DNA of 64,000 nucleotides from assembly GCF_013283665.1 (NCBI RefSeq), contig NZ_JABEKU010000001.1, positions 620,001 through 684,000 of the forward strand, read 5' to 3'. Below the pieces are notes generated by a model. That model saw only the letters and a list, made by a program, of their open reading frames with translations. It did no database searches and was not told the origin of the DNA. Numbering within the stretch: position 1 is the first letter of the stretch; every line of letters starts with the position of its first letter. A program made the position numbers and the translations under genes. This stretch comes from Ensifer sesbaniae (GTDB lineage Bacteria; Pseudomonadota; Alphaproteobacteria; Rhizobiales; Rhizobiaceae). This document shows, piece by piece, positions 1 to 8,897 of this stretch.

Positions 1-765
1 TTCCTGTTCGGGTTCTATACGCTCACCGTCGTCACCTATTTTGCCTTTGGCTACGGCCTGACCTGGTTCAACGAACGCAATCACGAGCGAAAGATCCAGA
101 AAGGGCGCGGCTCCGACAGGCGGCGCAGCGCCGAAATCCGCCAGAGCCTGGCATCGATGTTCAGCGCCTGCCTGCCGCTGACGATCGGCCTCTACGCCCA
201 GCAGAAGGGCTGGGCACCGGCGCCCTGGGCCCTCAATTGGTGGGCGGCAGTCCCGCTCTTCGTGTCGTGCATGTTCCTCTACGACACCTGGTTCTATTTC
301 ATGCACCGGTTGCTGCACACCAAGTGGCTCTATCCGCTGCACGCTCTTCACCACAAAAGCGTCGCGCCAACGATCTGGAGCACCTATTCGGAGGATGTCT
401 TCGACAACTTCCTCTTGCAGAGTTACTCGGCCGTCGTCGTTTTCATCGTCCCGTTTCCGCCCGCGATCCTCATCGGGCACCGGCTGTTCGAACATTTCAA
501 CGGCATGTTCGGGCATTGCGGCTTCGAGTATTTCGCAGCGTCGACGGCACGTTACCCTTCGCCGCTGTTGTGCACGACGTTCCACGATCAGCACCATTCC
601 GCGTTCCGCTACAACTACGGCAACTATTTCTCGTTCTGGGACCGCGTGCTGGGAACGATCTCGCCGCACTACGATCAGCGGGTGAAGACGTTTGAAGAAG
701 AAGCGCCGCCGCTCACCTTCAAGCAGGTCAATCTTCCCGTGGAGGCCGTCGAAAAGGCAGACTGA
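1..765 (+). CDS. Fatty acid hydroxylase / sterol desaturase family membrane protein (5' end outside window)
   Basis: The reading frame is open from base 1, so the start lies upstream and at least 254 residues are present. Three histidine clusters typical of the membrane di-iron fatty acid hydroxylase superfamily are visible: HRLLH after a Tyr/Phe-rich helix, HALHH about twenty residues later, and HDQHH near the C-terminus. Hydrophobic segments flank them, which fits an integral membrane enzyme that hydroxylates or desaturates a lipid. The substrate cannot be told from the sequence. A Met codon at 157 is open to use as a start, but the same frame continues upstream with good coding character (hydrophobic helix, then a basic stretch), so a longer protein is more likely. 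Confidence 0.85.
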   Translation, partial: FLFGFYTLTVVTYFAFGYGLTWFNERNHERKIQKGRGSDRRRSAEIRQSLASMFSACLPLTIGLYAQQKGWAPAPWALNWWAAVPLFVSCMFLYDTWFYFMHRLLHTKWLYPLHALHHKSVAPTIWSTYSEDVFDNFLLQSYSAVVVFIVPFPPAILIGHRLFEHFNGMFGHCGFEYFAASTARYPSPLLCTTFHDQHHSAFRYNYGNYFSFWDRVLGTISPHYDQRVKTFEEEAPPLTFKQVNLPVEAVEKAD

Positions 766-852
766 ACGCCGTGAGACGGAGTCCTTGGCAATGGCCGGAC
801 CCGCGTGTTAGATGGCCCGATCTTCCTTGCAACAGTGAAGTGATCCAACGCT

Positions 853-872
853 CTGAAATTGCGCAATTTCAG
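853..872. promoter_or_regulatory. Perfect 20-bp palindrome, candidate operator upstream of the EamA transporter
   Basis: The sequence CTGAAATTGCGCAATTTCAG is identical to its reverse complement with no central gap. It sits 47 bp before the ATG of the transporter gene at 920. No T-run follows, so it does not look like a terminator. A dimeric regulator site is the simplest reading; the cognate protein is unknown. Confidence 0.5.
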
Positions 873-919
873 GCGAACGACCGTTTCACGCTCTTCCTGA
901 ATTGCTCTTCCTCGCAGCC

Positions 920-1834
920 ATGGAAACCTGGGTCCTCATCACCGTCGCAGCGGCATTCCTTCAGAATGTCCGCTCCGCAATGCAGAAACATCTGAAAGGC
1001 GTCATGGGAACGACCGGCGCGACCTTCGTGCGCTTCGGCTTCGGCCTGCCCTTCGCCGTCCTCTATCTGTTTCTGCTCTGGCAAGTGGCGGGTCGTCCGC
1101 TCCCGCTACCAAATGGCACCTTCTTCCTCTGGGCCGTCATCGGCGGGCTGGCGCAGATCGCTGCGACCTTCCTGCTCGTCCACCTCTTCTCCTTCCGCAA
1201 TTTTGCCGTCGGCACCGCCTATTCGCGCACCGAGCCGGCGCAGGCGGCAGTGTTTGGCCTCATCTTCCTCGGGGAAAAGGCAAGCCAGGGGACCCTGGTG
1301 GCGATCGCCATCTCGGTGGTCGGCGTGATGCTGATCTCGGTCGCGCGGACGACCCTGAGCCCGCGAACGCTCGTAACCTCGGTGTTCAGCCGCACGGCAG
1401 GCATCGGTCTGCTCTCGGGCACGTTCTTTGGCCTTTCGGCCGTTTCCTATCGTTCGGCCTCACTGGCGCTCGCGCCGAGCCTGCCGGCGCCCGACTATAT
1501 GATGCAGGCGAGCTATACGCTCGGTTTCGTCATCCTGCTGCAGACCGTGATCATGCTGACCTGGATCGTGCTTCGCGAGCGAGACGAACTGCCGCGCATC
1601 GCCGCCGCCTGGAAACCGGCCTTCGTCGTCGGCTTCGTCGGTGCCTCCGCCTCCTTCGGCTGGTTCATGGCGATGACGCTGCAGCAGGCCGCCGTCGTCA
1701 AGGTGGTGGCTCAGGTGGAAATGCTCTTCACCTTCGCCTCGTCCTTCTTCATCTTCCGCGAATGGATCAACCGGCTCGAACTTTTCGGCTGCCTGTTGAT
1801 CGTGCTCGGCGTCGTGATGCTCGTACTGATCTGA
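920..1834 (+). CDS. EamA/DMT-family transporter
   Basis: This 304-residue protein is made almost wholly of hydrophobic helices, about ten in number, arranged as two EamA-like halves, each ending in the pattern seen in drug/metabolite exporters (for example FLGEKAS in half one and FREWINR in half two). I chose the ATG at 920 over an in-frame TTG at 902 because it is the first ATG and the upstream residues add no conserved sequence. The likely role is export of a metabolite or amino acid across the inner membrane; the substrate is not identifiable. The gene lies between a perfect palindrome upstream and ada downstream, with no obvious operon partner. Confidence 0.85.
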   Translation: METWVLITVAAAFLQNVRSAMQKHLKGVMGTTGATFVRFGFGLPFAVLYLFLLWQVAGRPLPLPNGTFFLWAVIGGLAQIAATFLLVHLFSFRNFAVGTAYSRTEPAQAAVFGLIFLGEKASQGTLVAIAISVVGVMLISVARTTLSPRTLVTSVFSRTAGIGLLSGTFFGLSAVSYRSASLALAPSLPAPDYMMQASYTLGFVILLQTVIMLTWIVLRERDELPRIAAAWKPAFVVGFVGASASFGWFMAMTLQQAAVVKVVAQVEMLFTFASSFFIFREWINRLELFGCLLIVLGVVMLVLI

Positions 1835-1855
1835 AAACTCGTGCTGATCTGAAAA
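1820..1855 (+). repeat. 18-bp tandem duplication covering the transporter stop codon
   Basis: Two adjacent 18-bp units differ at one base (CTCGTACTGATCTGAAAA and CTCGTGCTGATCTGAAAA). The first contains the TGA of the preceding gene. This looks like a small local duplication with no coding consequence. Confidence 0.8.
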
Positions 1856-1910
1856 AATAGGCGCCCGAAAACCGGCGCCCCATCGGATCCAGGCATGGTA
1901 GAACGGCGGC

Positions 1911-2966
1911 ATGTTGTTCGATCTTCCCTCCGACGAAACGCTTTACGACGCCCTGATTGCGCGAAGCACCGAATACGAAGGCGCAGCCTTCGTTTGCGTC
2001 AAGACGACAGGTGTCTTCTGCCGCCTGTCCTGCCCCGCCCGCAAACCGAAGCGCGAGAACACGATCTTCGTGGGCTCCATCGGGACCTGCCTGGAGACGG
2101 GCTTCCGTCCGTGTCAGCGTTGCCGACCGCTCGCCACGTACGGCGCCAAGGATCCGCTCGTCGAAGACCTGCTGCAGGCGCTGGAGGCGGCACCGGAGCG
2201 CCGCTGGAGCGAGGACGATCTCGTTCGCCGCGGGCTCGATCCGTCGACCGTCCGGCGCGCTTTCAAGCGCAATCTCGGCATCACCTTCCTCGACCTCGCG
2301 CGCCATCGCCGCCTGGGGCTCGCCGCCCGCCAGCTCGCAGACGGCGGAAGGGTGATCGACGCCCAGCTCGAAGCCGGTTACGAATCGCCGAGCGGCTTTC
2401 GCGCCGCATTCCAGAACCTGCTTGGTGACGCACCGGTGGCGGCGCAGGGTAGGGCCTTGCTCTTCTCCGACTGGATCGAAACGCCGCTGGGGCCCATGGT
2501 TGCCGTCGCCGATGCCACGCACCTGCACCTGCTCGAGTTCCACGACCGCAAGGCGCTGCCAACGGAACTGGAGAAACTGAAAAAGGACACACGTTCGGCC
2601 ATCGTGCCTGGCAGGACAGCGCCGATCGACCAGATCGAAAGCGAATTGAAAGCCTATTTCTCTGGCCAGGCATGTGCTTTTGAAACGCCGCTTGCGCCCG
2701 GCGGCACCGCCTTCGAGCGCAACGTTTGGGCGCAGCTCGCAAAAATTCCCGCCGGTGAAACGCGATCCTATGGTGACATTGCCCGCGAGGTCGATACGAT
2801 CCGGGCCGTTCGTGCCGTGGCCAAGGCCAACGGTTCCAACCGGATTGCCATTGTCATCCCCTGCCACCGCTGCATCGGTTCGGATGGTTCACTGACGGGA
2901 TATGGCGGCGGGCTCTGGCGGAAGCAATGGCTGCTCCGGCACGAAGGCAAGGCAGTCACTCAGTGA
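1911..2966 (+). CDS. ada: Ada: methylphosphotriester-sensing regulator and O6-methylguanine-DNA methyltransferase
   Basis: The 351-residue protein has the full Ada architecture. The N-terminal zinc domain carries Cys37, Cys41, Cys68 and Cys71, matching the four ligands of E. coli Ada, where the first accepts a methyl group from DNA phosphotriesters. An AraC-type helix-turn-helix follows at roughly residues 85-170. The C-terminal methyltransferase domain ends in the active-site motif PCHRC with acceptor Cys318. It repairs alkylated DNA by suicide transfer and, once methylated, should activate its own regulon. No alkA or alkB is adjacent. The ribosome binding site before the ATG is weak. Confidence 0.95.
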   Translation: MLFDLPSDETLYDALIARSTEYEGAAFVCVKTTGVFCRLSCPARKPKRENTIFVGSIGTCLETGFRPCQRCRPLATYGAKDPLVEDLLQALEAAPERRWSEDDLVRRGLDPSTVRRAFKRNLGITFLDLARHRRLGLAARQLADGGRVIDAQLEAGYESPSGFRAAFQNLLGDAPVAAQGRALLFSDWIETPLGPMVAVADATHLHLLEFHDRKALPTELEKLKKDTRSAIVPGRTAPIDQIESELKAYFSGQACAFETPLAPGGTAFERNVWAQLAKIPAGETRSYGDIAREVDTIRAVRAVAKANGSNRIAIVIPCHRCIGSDGSLTGYGGGLWRKQWLLRHEGKAVTQ

Positions 2967-3045
2967 AACGGCGCGATTCCGGGCGGAAGGCAGCTGTCAC
3001 CGCGCTCCAGGAATACGCGCTCATGGGCTTCGTGGAGGAAATACG

Positions 3046-3813
3046 ATGAACCAGAAGGAAAAGGCGGTCGCCTTTGCTGCCCTGCACCGGAAGGGCGATC
3101 CGGTGGTGCTCTACAACATCTGGGACGCCGGCAGTGCCAAGGCCGTGGCCGAAGCCGGCGCCAAGGCGCTTGCGACCGGGAGCTGGTCGGTGGCCGCGGC
3201 CCATGGGTTCGGCGATGGCGAGAAGGTGCCGATGGCCTGGCTCGCCGACGTGGCGCGGCTGATCGTTGCCTCCACGGAACTGCCCGTCACGGTGGACTTC
3301 GAGGGTGCCTATTCCGACGATCCGGCAACCGGCGCTGCCAACGTTTCCCGCATCCTCGACGTCGGTGCCATCGGCATCAACTTCGAAGATCAGATTGTCG
3401 GCAAGGGCGGTATGCATCCGGTAGAAAAGCAGGCGGCGCGCATCCGTGCCATCCGCGAGATGGCCGACCGGCGGGGCATCCCGCTGTTCATCAACGCGCG
3501 CACCGACCTGTTCCTGCAGGAAGGCGACGAGACGCGGCATGCCGGCCTCGTCGACGAGGCGATCGCGCGCGGCAGGGCCTATGCCGAAGCGGGCGCCAAC
3601 GGCTTCTTCGTGCCGTGGCTGGTCGATGAAGACCTGATCGCCAAGGTCTGCGCCGCCTCCAGCCTGCCGGTCAACATCATGATGCGGCCGGCCGCCCCGG
3701 ATCTGAAGGCGCTCGCCCGCGCCGGCGTCGCGCGCATCAGCTATGGCCCCGGCCCCTACCGGGCGATGATGGAAAAGTTGAAGGCTGCGGCGACGGAGAT
3801 CTACAAGGGCTGA
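3046..3813 (+). CDS. Isocitrate lyase / phosphoenolpyruvate mutase family protein
   Basis: The protein is 255 residues. A GGAGG at 3034-3038 places the start at this ATG, although the frame is open further upstream into ada. Family features are visible: YNIWDAGSA near the N-terminus (the substrate-binding strand and loop), VDFEGAY with a metal-site Asp, INFEDQI in mid-protein, and INARTDLF. This is the TIM-barrel PEP mutase/isocitrate lyase superfamily that makes or breaks C-C or P-C bonds of alpha-oxoacids. The short length and the absence of the isocitrate lyase KKCGH loop argue against a true isocitrate lyase; a carboxy-PEP-mutase-like or oxaloacetate-type lyase is possible. Confidence 0.8.
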   Translation: MNQKEKAVAFAALHRKGDPVVLYNIWDAGSAKAVAEAGAKALATGSWSVAAAHGFGDGEKVPMAWLADVARLIVASTELPVTVDFEGAYSDDPATGAANVSRILDVGAIGINFEDQIVGKGGMHPVEKQAARIRAIREMADRRGIPLFINARTDLFLQEGDETRHAGLVDEAIARGRAYAEAGANGFFVPWLVDEDLIAKVCAASSLPVNIMMRPAAPDLKALARAGVARISYGPGPYRAMMEKLKAAATEIYKG

Positions 3814-3839
3814 TCGGATATCGCCCCTTCAAAAGGAAA

Positions 3840-3878
3840 GCGGGAGAAGGCCTTGAGCCTCTCCCGCTTCTTTGTTTG
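3840..3878 (+). terminator. Intrinsic terminator between the PEP-mutase-like gene and argB
   Basis: A stem of GCGGGAGA paired with TCTCCCGC closes a loop containing GGCCTTGAGCC, followed by TTCTTTGTTT. It ends the plus-strand gene and lies just beyond the stop of the convergent argB, so it could serve both. Confidence 0.8.
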
Positions 3879-3899
3879 CTACCAGGTCGCTTAAGCTGC

Positions 3900-4787
3900 T
3901 CACGGCACGATCAGCGTGCCGGCGCCGCGCTCGGTGAAGATTTCGAGCAGCACCGAATGGGCCGTCTTGCCATTGAGGATGACGACGCCCTGGACGCCCG
4001 CCTTGATCGCGTCGATGCAGGTCTCGACCTTCGGGATCATGCCGCCGGAGATCGTGCCGTCGGCGATCAATGCGCGGGCCTGGGCGACCGAGAGTTCCTT
4101 GATCAGGTTGCCCTGCTTGTCGAGAACGCCCGGAACGTCCGTCAGGAACAGAAGGCGTGTGGCGTTCAGCGCACCGGCGATCGCACCGGCGAAGGTGTCG
4201 GCATTGATGTTGTAGGTGTGACCGTCGCGGCCCGGTGCCACCGGCGCGATGACCGGGATCATTTCCGAGCGGGCGAGCAGGTCGATCAGCGTGCGGTCGA
4301 CTTCGACCACTTCGCCGACGAAGCCGAGGTCGAGGACGCGCTCGATATTGGAGTCCGGGTCCTTGATGGTCTTGCGGGCCTTTTCGGCGAAGACCATGTT
4401 GCCGTCCTTGCCGCAAAGGCCGATCGCCCACTCGCCCGTCTGGTTGATGAGCGCGACGATCTCCTTGTTGATCGAGCCGGCAAGCACCATCTCGACGATC
4501 TCGACCGTCTTCTCGTCGGTGACGCGCAGGCCGCCCTCGAACTTCGATTCGATGCCCATCTTCGTCAGCATCGCGCCGATCTGCGGGCCGCCGCCATGCA
4601 CGACGATCGGGTTGACGCCTGACTGCTTCAACAGTGCGATGTCACTGGCAAAGGCGCGGCCGAGCTCGGTGTTGCCCATGGCGTGGCCGCCATATTTGAC
4701 GACGATCGTCTTGTTTTCGTAACGCTGCATGTAAGGCAGGGCCTGGGTGAGCAGGCGTGCCTGGATTTCACTTTCATTGGCGGACAT
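3900..4787 (-). CDS. argB: Acetylglutamate kinase
   Basis: The 295-residue protein shows the amino acid kinase fold motifs: [11 protein letters not shown] near residue 30 (phosphate-binding Lys and Gly), VHGGGPQIG near residue 65 (substrate loop), and a C-terminal GTLIV strand. It phosphorylates N-acetyl-L-glutamate in the second step of arginine synthesis in the cytoplasm. Length and sequence are those of the arginine-sensitive hexameric enzymes. In related rhizobia I recall engB being its close upstream neighbour; here about 2.4 kb of stress-related genes separates the two. Confidence 0.97.
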   Translation of the reverse strand: MSANESEIQARLLTQALPYMQRYENKTIVVKYGGHAMGNTELGRAFASDIALLKQSGVNPIVVHGGGPQIGAMLTKMGIESKFEGGLRVTDEKTVEIVEMVLAGSINKEIVALINQTGEWAIGLCGKDGNMVFAEKARKTIKDPDSNIERVLDLGFVGEVVEVDRTLIDLLARSEMIPVIAPVAPGRDGHTYNINADTFAGAIAGALNATRLLFLTDVPGVLDKQGNLIKELSVAQARALIADGTISGGMIPKVETCIDAIKAGVQGVVILNGKTAHSVLLEIFTERGAGTLIVP

Positions 4788-4868
4788 GGCGGACCCTCGA
4801 AATATACCGGCTGCTGTTTAGCGCAAGTTCCGGACCGATGGAATGATCGGCGAGCAAGATAAAACCGG

Positions 4869-5174
4869 AATGACAAGGCTGGTACGCGCCGCATCGTGCC
4901 CTACCTTGTCGACAGGTGCAAACCAGCAGGGAACGCGATTGACGAAGCCCACAATTTGGCTGATCCTGCTGCGGATCCGGAAAAATCGGCGGTTTTCGAG
5001 CGTACGGGGCAGGCGGATCGATGCCTGCAGGAAGGAGCTCGAAGGACTGCAGGCACTGTGCGGCGAAAGTCCTGCTTGCCGGGAGGTGGAGGAGGTTTTC
5101 ACAACGCGCTGGACACGATGCGGTCTTGGTTGAGGCGTAGCCTCATGAAGGTACGAGAGCGTAGGGAGCGATGA
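4869..5174 (+). pseudogene. Remnant of an ECF sigma factor gene (5' truncated, compensating frameshifts)
   Basis: Pieces of an RskA-partner ECF sigma factor can be read across two frames. Frame A gives a region-2 tail (GNAIDEAHN) and the linker DPAADPEKSAV at 4962. The other frame then gives ACRKELEGLQALC at 5023 and CREVEEVF at 5077, which fit regions 4.1 and 4.2. Frame A returns with DTMRSWLRRSLMKVRER from about 5112, the recognition helix of region 4.2. Its TGA overlaps the ATG of the anti-sigma gene (ATGA), the usual coupling of such pairs. The N-terminal half (most of region 2) is absent, since argB starts at 4787. The gene therefore looks dead. The homology is by eye only. Confidence 0.7.
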
Positions 5175-5893
5175 CTGCACCAACCCCAGAGGGCCGGGAT
5201 TTCCGCCGCGACGAAGTGATCGCCGGGGAATATGTGCTCGGCGTCCTGTCTGCCGACGACCGCCGCAAGGTCGAGGCCCGCCTTGTCTCCGATCGCAATT
5301 TTGCCGCCATGGTCGACCGGTGGCAGAGCAATCTATCGTCCTTCGATGAAGCCTACGAAGCGCTCGCGCCGCCTCCCAGAATGCTTTCCGCCAGCGAGCG
5401 GCGGTTTATCGAGCAGTCGAGACCAGCATCGGTGGGGCAACGCCGAGGGCTCTGGAGGTCGCTGGCACTGTGGCGCAACCTCGCGCTGGCGTCGCTCGCG
5501 GCCCTCGCGATAATGGGTGCTTCCATGGCCGGTCTCTTCGAGGCGCCGACGACCAAAGCGTCGCTGGTGGCCGAATTGTCAGGCAAGGGCAATGCCATCG
5601 ACCTCGTCGCCCGCTTCGACCGGGTCACGGGTCATCTGAAATTGACGCCGATTGCCGCTATGCAGCCTGAGCAGAAATCCCTCGAACTCTGGCTTGTCAA
5701 CGGCAACAATCCTGCGATCTCGCTTGGCGTTCTGCCGCAGACGGGCGAGGGCGAGATCGCCGTTCCGTCCCTGTATCAGGAAAGAATGTCCGCCGGATCG
5801 GTCTTCGCCGTCAGCGTCGAGGCCCCGGGAGGATCGCCGACCGGATTGCCGACGGGGCCATTTATCGCTGTCGGCAAGGCGCGAAAGTTCTGA
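5171..5893 (+). CDS. RskA-family anti-sigma factor
   Basis: The 240-residue protein has a cytoplasmic N-terminal zone with the anti-sigma signature (EYVLGVLSADDRRKVEARL, residues 20-38), one membrane helix at about 103-123, and an extracytoplasmic RskA C-terminal domain (LELWLVNGNNPAISLGVLP). Such proteins hold an ECF sigma factor at the membrane until stress triggers its release. The cognate sigma gene directly upstream is degraded, so this protein may have no partner, may act on another ECF factor, or may be on its way to loss. msrB follows 28 bp downstream and probably belongs to the same old regulon. Confidence 0.85.
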   Translation: MTAPTPEGRDFRRDEVIAGEYVLGVLSADDRRKVEARLVSDRNFAAMVDRWQSNLSSFDEAYEALAPPPRMLSASERRFIEQSRPASVGQRRGLWRSLALWRNLALASLAALAIMGASMAGLFEAPTTKASLVAELSGKGNAIDLVARFDRVTGHLKLTPIAAMQPEQKSLELWLVNGNNPAISLGVLPQTGEGEIAVPSLYQERMSAGSVFAVSVEAPGGSPTGLPTGPFIAVGKARKF

Positions 5894-5921
5894 CCTCGAG
5901 CACGGGGCCGAAAGGAGGTCC

Positions 5922-6425
5922 ATGATCAGTCGGCGCGTCCTTTTGATGGCAGGTACTACCGTGCTCACCGCGGCGGCGGCGACCCGTGGCTTCACGTCCT
6001 TTGCCTCGGCGAGTGCGGCGCAGGCCTTCGAAATCGTCAAGACCGATGACGAATGGCGGGCGATCCTGACGGACGACCAGTACCGGATCCTGCGGCATGA
6101 GGATACGGAGCGTCCCTTCACCAGCGCGCTCAACCACGAGAAGCGCAAGGGCATCTTCCAATGTGCCGGCTGTGCGCTTCCACTTTATTCTTCCGAGGCG
6201 AAGTATGACAGCGGCACCGGTTGGCCGAGCTTCTGGCAATCACTGCCCGGTGCCGTGGCAACGCGAACGGATACGTCCCTGTTCATGACCCGCACGGAGT
6301 GCCATTGCCGCCGCTGCGGCGGGCACCTTGGCCATATTTTCGATGACGGACCACCGCCGACCGGCAAGCGCCATTGCATCAATGGCCTGGCGCTTGCCTT
6401 CGTACCGGCGGTCAAATCCAGCTAA
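5922..6425 (+). CDS. msrB: Exported peptide-methionine (R)-S-oxide reductase
   Basis: The 167-residue protein starts with a twin-arginine type leader (SRR then a hydrophobic run ending near ASAAQA), so it is probably exported. The MsrB domain follows with two zinc CxxC pairs (CAGC and CRRC), the GTGWPSF substrate motif, GGHLGHIF, and the catalytic Cys in RHCIN. It repairs oxidised methionine in envelope proteins. AAAGGAGGT lies only a few bases before this ATG, a slightly short spacing. Its place behind an anti-sigma factor suggests oxidative-stress control, which is inference. Confidence 0.93.
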   Translation: MISRRVLLMAGTTVLTAAAATRGFTSFASASAAQAFEIVKTDDEWRAILTDDQYRILRHEDTERPFTSALNHEKRKGIFQCAGCALPLYSSEAKYDSGTGWPSFWQSLPGAVATRTDTSLFMTRTECHCRRCGGHLGHIFDDGPPPTGKRHCINGLALAFVPAVKSS

Positions 6426-6458
6426 GCAGTCTTGCTGGGGGAGCGTAGCGTCGGACGT

Positions 6459-6998
6459 TCAGAACGACCCGGCCGGCGGCGAGGCTGCGGCTGCGCCGGA
6501 AAGCGCTGCCTGCAGCTTTTTCTCCTGCTCCGGCGAAAGCGACGTCTTCAGGACACGGCCGCGCAGATCCGGGAATTCGGCGAGCACCTTCTCGGGCTGG
6601 ACCTTGCGCACGAGGATGAACAGTGCCGAGGAATTGTTCGGGATGGTGTTGCCGAGCGATTTGATGAACTCGTCGTCGATGCCGTAGTCGGTCAGCGATC
6701 CGGAAAGGGCGCCGGCACCGGCGCCGAGCGCGCCGCCGATCGCAAAGCCCGCCAGCGGGTTGAGGAACAGAAGACCGACGAGCCCGCCCCAGAGCGAACC
6801 GGAAAGCAGCCCGGACGTTGCGCCGACAGCCGTCAGGTTCAGGCTCTGCTTGAGATGAACCTTGCCTTCCGTGTCGCGCACGACGACGACCGCGTCCTCG
6901 AGGTCGATCAGGTATTCCTTCTTCAGCCCGGCGAGCCGGACCAGAACCCTGTCGGCTTCCTCAGGGGAATCGAATCCGACAACGATCAATTCGGACAT
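6459..6998 (-). CDS. DUF1269 family protein
   Basis: The 179-residue protein starts with a ferredoxin-like strand pattern (ELIVVGFDSPEEADRVL) and has a glycine-rich hydrophobic centre at about 58-105 (SGLLSGSLWGGLVGLLF, then AGFAIGGALGAGAGALSG), as in DUF1269 proteins, followed by a charged tail. Family members are often associated with general stress, but no activity is established. It lies convergent to msrB and 159 bp downstream of engB on the same strand. Confidence 0.85.
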   Translation of the reverse strand: MSELIVVGFDSPEEADRVLVRLAGLKKEYLIDLEDAVVVVRDTEGKVHLKQSLNLTAVGATSGLLSGSLWGGLVGLLFLNPLAGFAIGGALGAGAGALSGSLTDYGIDDEFIKSLGNTIPNNSSALFILVRKVQPEKVLAEFPDLRGRVLKTSLSPEQEKKLQAALSGAAAASPPAGSF

Positions 6999-7157
6999 GT
7001 GTCTCTCCTATCTCTGGCCGCGCCACCGATCCGGACGCAACGCAGAGATAGAGCATATTGCATGTCGGGGTAGTGACAGAGATCAAAGACTTTGAGCTGA
7101 TTGACCTCTGCGCGGCGCGCACGTCACGGTGCGCTTCGAACGGTTTCTGGGATCGCC

Positions 7158-7811
7158 TTAGCGGGCGATCGCCGTGCCGATCGCGGCGCGCAGTTCGTCG
7201 ATGCCCTCGCCCTTTTCTGAGGAGGTTGAAAGTACCTCGGGGAAGGCGGCGGGGCGCTTCTTGATCTTGTCGAGCGTTTCGGCGATCAGCCGCGGCACGC
7301 CGGCGGCCTTGATCTTGTCGGTCTTGGTGAGCACGATCTGGTAGGAGACGGCCGCCTTGTCGAGCAGGCCGAGGACCTCCTCGTCGTTCTTCTTGATGCC
7401 GTGCCGGGCATCGATCAGCACATAGACGCGCTTCAGCGTCGAGCGGCCGCGCAGATAGTCGAACACCAGCTTCGTCCAGGCGTCGACCTGCTCCTTCGGC
7501 GCCTGGGCATAGCCGTAGCCGGGCATATCGACGAGCGCCATCGGCGGCAGATCGTCGGCCTCGCCCGAAAATCCGTCGGGCACGAAATAGTTGAGCTCTT
7601 GCGTGCGGCCCGGCGTGTTCGAGGTCCTCGCCAGTCCCTTGTGGCCGACCAGGGCATTGATCAGTGACGACTTGCCGACGTTCGAGCGGCCGGCAAAGGC
7701 GATTTCCACCGGCCCTTCCGGCGGCAGGAATTTCATGGCGGGCACGCCGCGAATGAAAATCCACGGCCGGCCGAACAGCGGCTTGTCGTCTTTGGTTCTG
7801 GTTTCGGCCAT
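7158..7811 (-). CDS. engB: Ribosome biogenesis GTPase EngB (YihA/YsxC)
   Basis: The protein carries the Era-like GTPase set: GRSNVGKS (G1), NTPGRTQ around the switch (G2), DMPGYG (G3) and TKTD (G4). It acts in 50S subunit assembly in the cytoplasm. I prefer the Met at 7811 (217 residues, starting [10 protein letters not shown]), as in rhizobial homologues I recall. An in-frame ATG at 7829 would add six residues. The gene is in the chromosomal group rpmH-rnpA-yidC-engB-argB, transcribed leftward. Confidence 0.95.
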   Translation of the reverse strand: MAETRTKDDKPLFGRPWIFIRGVPAMKFLPPEGPVEIAFAGRSNVGKSSLINALVGHKGLARTSNTPGRTQELNYFVPDGFSGEADDLPPMALVDMPGYGYAQAPKEQVDAWTKLVFDYLRGRSTLKRVYVLIDARHGIKKNDEEVLGLLDKAAVSYQIVLTKTDKIKAAGVPRLIAETLDKIKKRPAAFPEVLSTSSEKGEGIDELRAAIGTAIAR

Positions 7812-7867
7812 CGGCGGTCGGTCCTTCATCGAGAAAGCTCATGGCTTCCCGGTTTTGGCCGTGGATG

Positions 7868-8800
7868 TCAAGGCGTCGGCGTGCGGACCGGCCGCATGGG
7901 GATGGTTTGCGCCCGCCGGAACTCGCTGAAGAGATAGGCAAGCAGCGCCAGGAAGATGAAGGTGCCGCCGACGATCGTCCGGCCGCTCGGTACTTCGCCG
8001 TGGATGATCGCGACCCAGGCGGGACCGAGCACGGTCTCGGCGGTGCCGAGCAGCGCCGCCAGCGCCGAAGGCACCAGCCGGGCGCCGGTGACGAAGAGCG
8101 CCATGCCAAGCCCAAGGTTGAAGGCGCCGAAGACGAAGAGCAGGGCGAGCTCGCTCGAAGTCACCGCAAGCCCGGACGACTGGCTTGCCGCAATGGCGCT
8201 GGCGGCGAAGCAGCCGAAGCAGGTGGCCGGCGTCATCCGCACGTGCGGGTAGCGGCGCGTGATGACGGTTGCCAGCGCGAAGACCACGGGGATCAGCAGT
8301 GCCAGCGCATCGCCGATCGGCGACACGCTGCCCGTCAGGCTCTCCGACACCATGATCGCGACCCCGACGATGACGGCGGTAATCGCGCCCCAGGTGAAAC
8401 GCGAGACCCGTTCGCGAAACAGAACCCAGCTCATCAGCGCTGCAAACAGCGGCACGCCGGCGCCGAGCAGCACGACATTGGCGATGGTCGTGTAGGAAAT
8501 GGCGATGATGAAGGAGGTTGAAGCAATGGTGAAGCAGAGTCCGACAGCGACCCCCGGCCAGCCCATGCCCTTGAAAAGCGCAAGCGTACCGCGTGGTCCG
8601 TCGCGCACCAGCATGAAGGCGAGCAGGAAGAGGCCGGCGAAGAGGCAACGCCAGAAAACGATCGTCCAGCTGTCGGGGATCTCCAGGAACCGGGCGATCG
8701 CCCCTCCGAAGCTCCAGAAGAAGGCGGAGCCGAAGACGAGCAGGGCGCCAAGCTTCTCGCTGGCGGCGAACGGAGCGGAGGTGGCCGACGGGTCGGTCAT
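7868..8800 (-). CDS. EamA/DMT-family transporter
   Basis: The 310-residue protein has about ten transmembrane helices in two EamA repeats (for example FGSAFFWSFGGAIARFL in the first and LGTAETVLGPAWVAIIHGE in the last third, a typical EamA signature). It probably exports a small metabolite. It sits between yidC and engB on the same strand, separated from yidC by a strong terminator, so it likely has its own promoter. It is not closely similar to the other EamA gene at 920. Confidence 0.87.
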   Translation of the reverse strand: MTDPSATSAPFAASEKLGALLVFGSAFFWSFGGAIARFLEIPDSWTIVFWRCLFAGLFLLAFMLVRDGPRGTLALFKGMGWPGVAVGLCFTIASTSFIIAISYTTIANVVLLGAGVPLFAALMSWVLFRERVSRFTWGAITAVIVGVAIMVSESLTGSVSPIGDALALLIPVVFALATVITRRYPHVRMTPATCFGCFAASAIAASQSSGLAVTSSELALLFVFGAFNLGLGMALFVTGARLVPSALAALLGTAETVLGPAWVAIIHGEVPSGRTIVGGTFIFLALLAYLFSEFRRAQTIPMRPVRTPTP

Positions 8801-8897
8801 GGCAAATTGTCCTGGAGCGAGGCGCAGTGATTTCGATAGCGCCTGATGCCTGCCCTGCGCGCCCGCGTCAACGCCATAACGTGTCGCGCGCTGGCGT

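Noticed and set aside
1861-1890. Minus-strand terminator (GGCGCC stem followed by TATTTTTT)
   Set aside because: The sequence would terminate a leftward transcript, but no minus-strand gene lies to its right; it may act on antisense transcription only.
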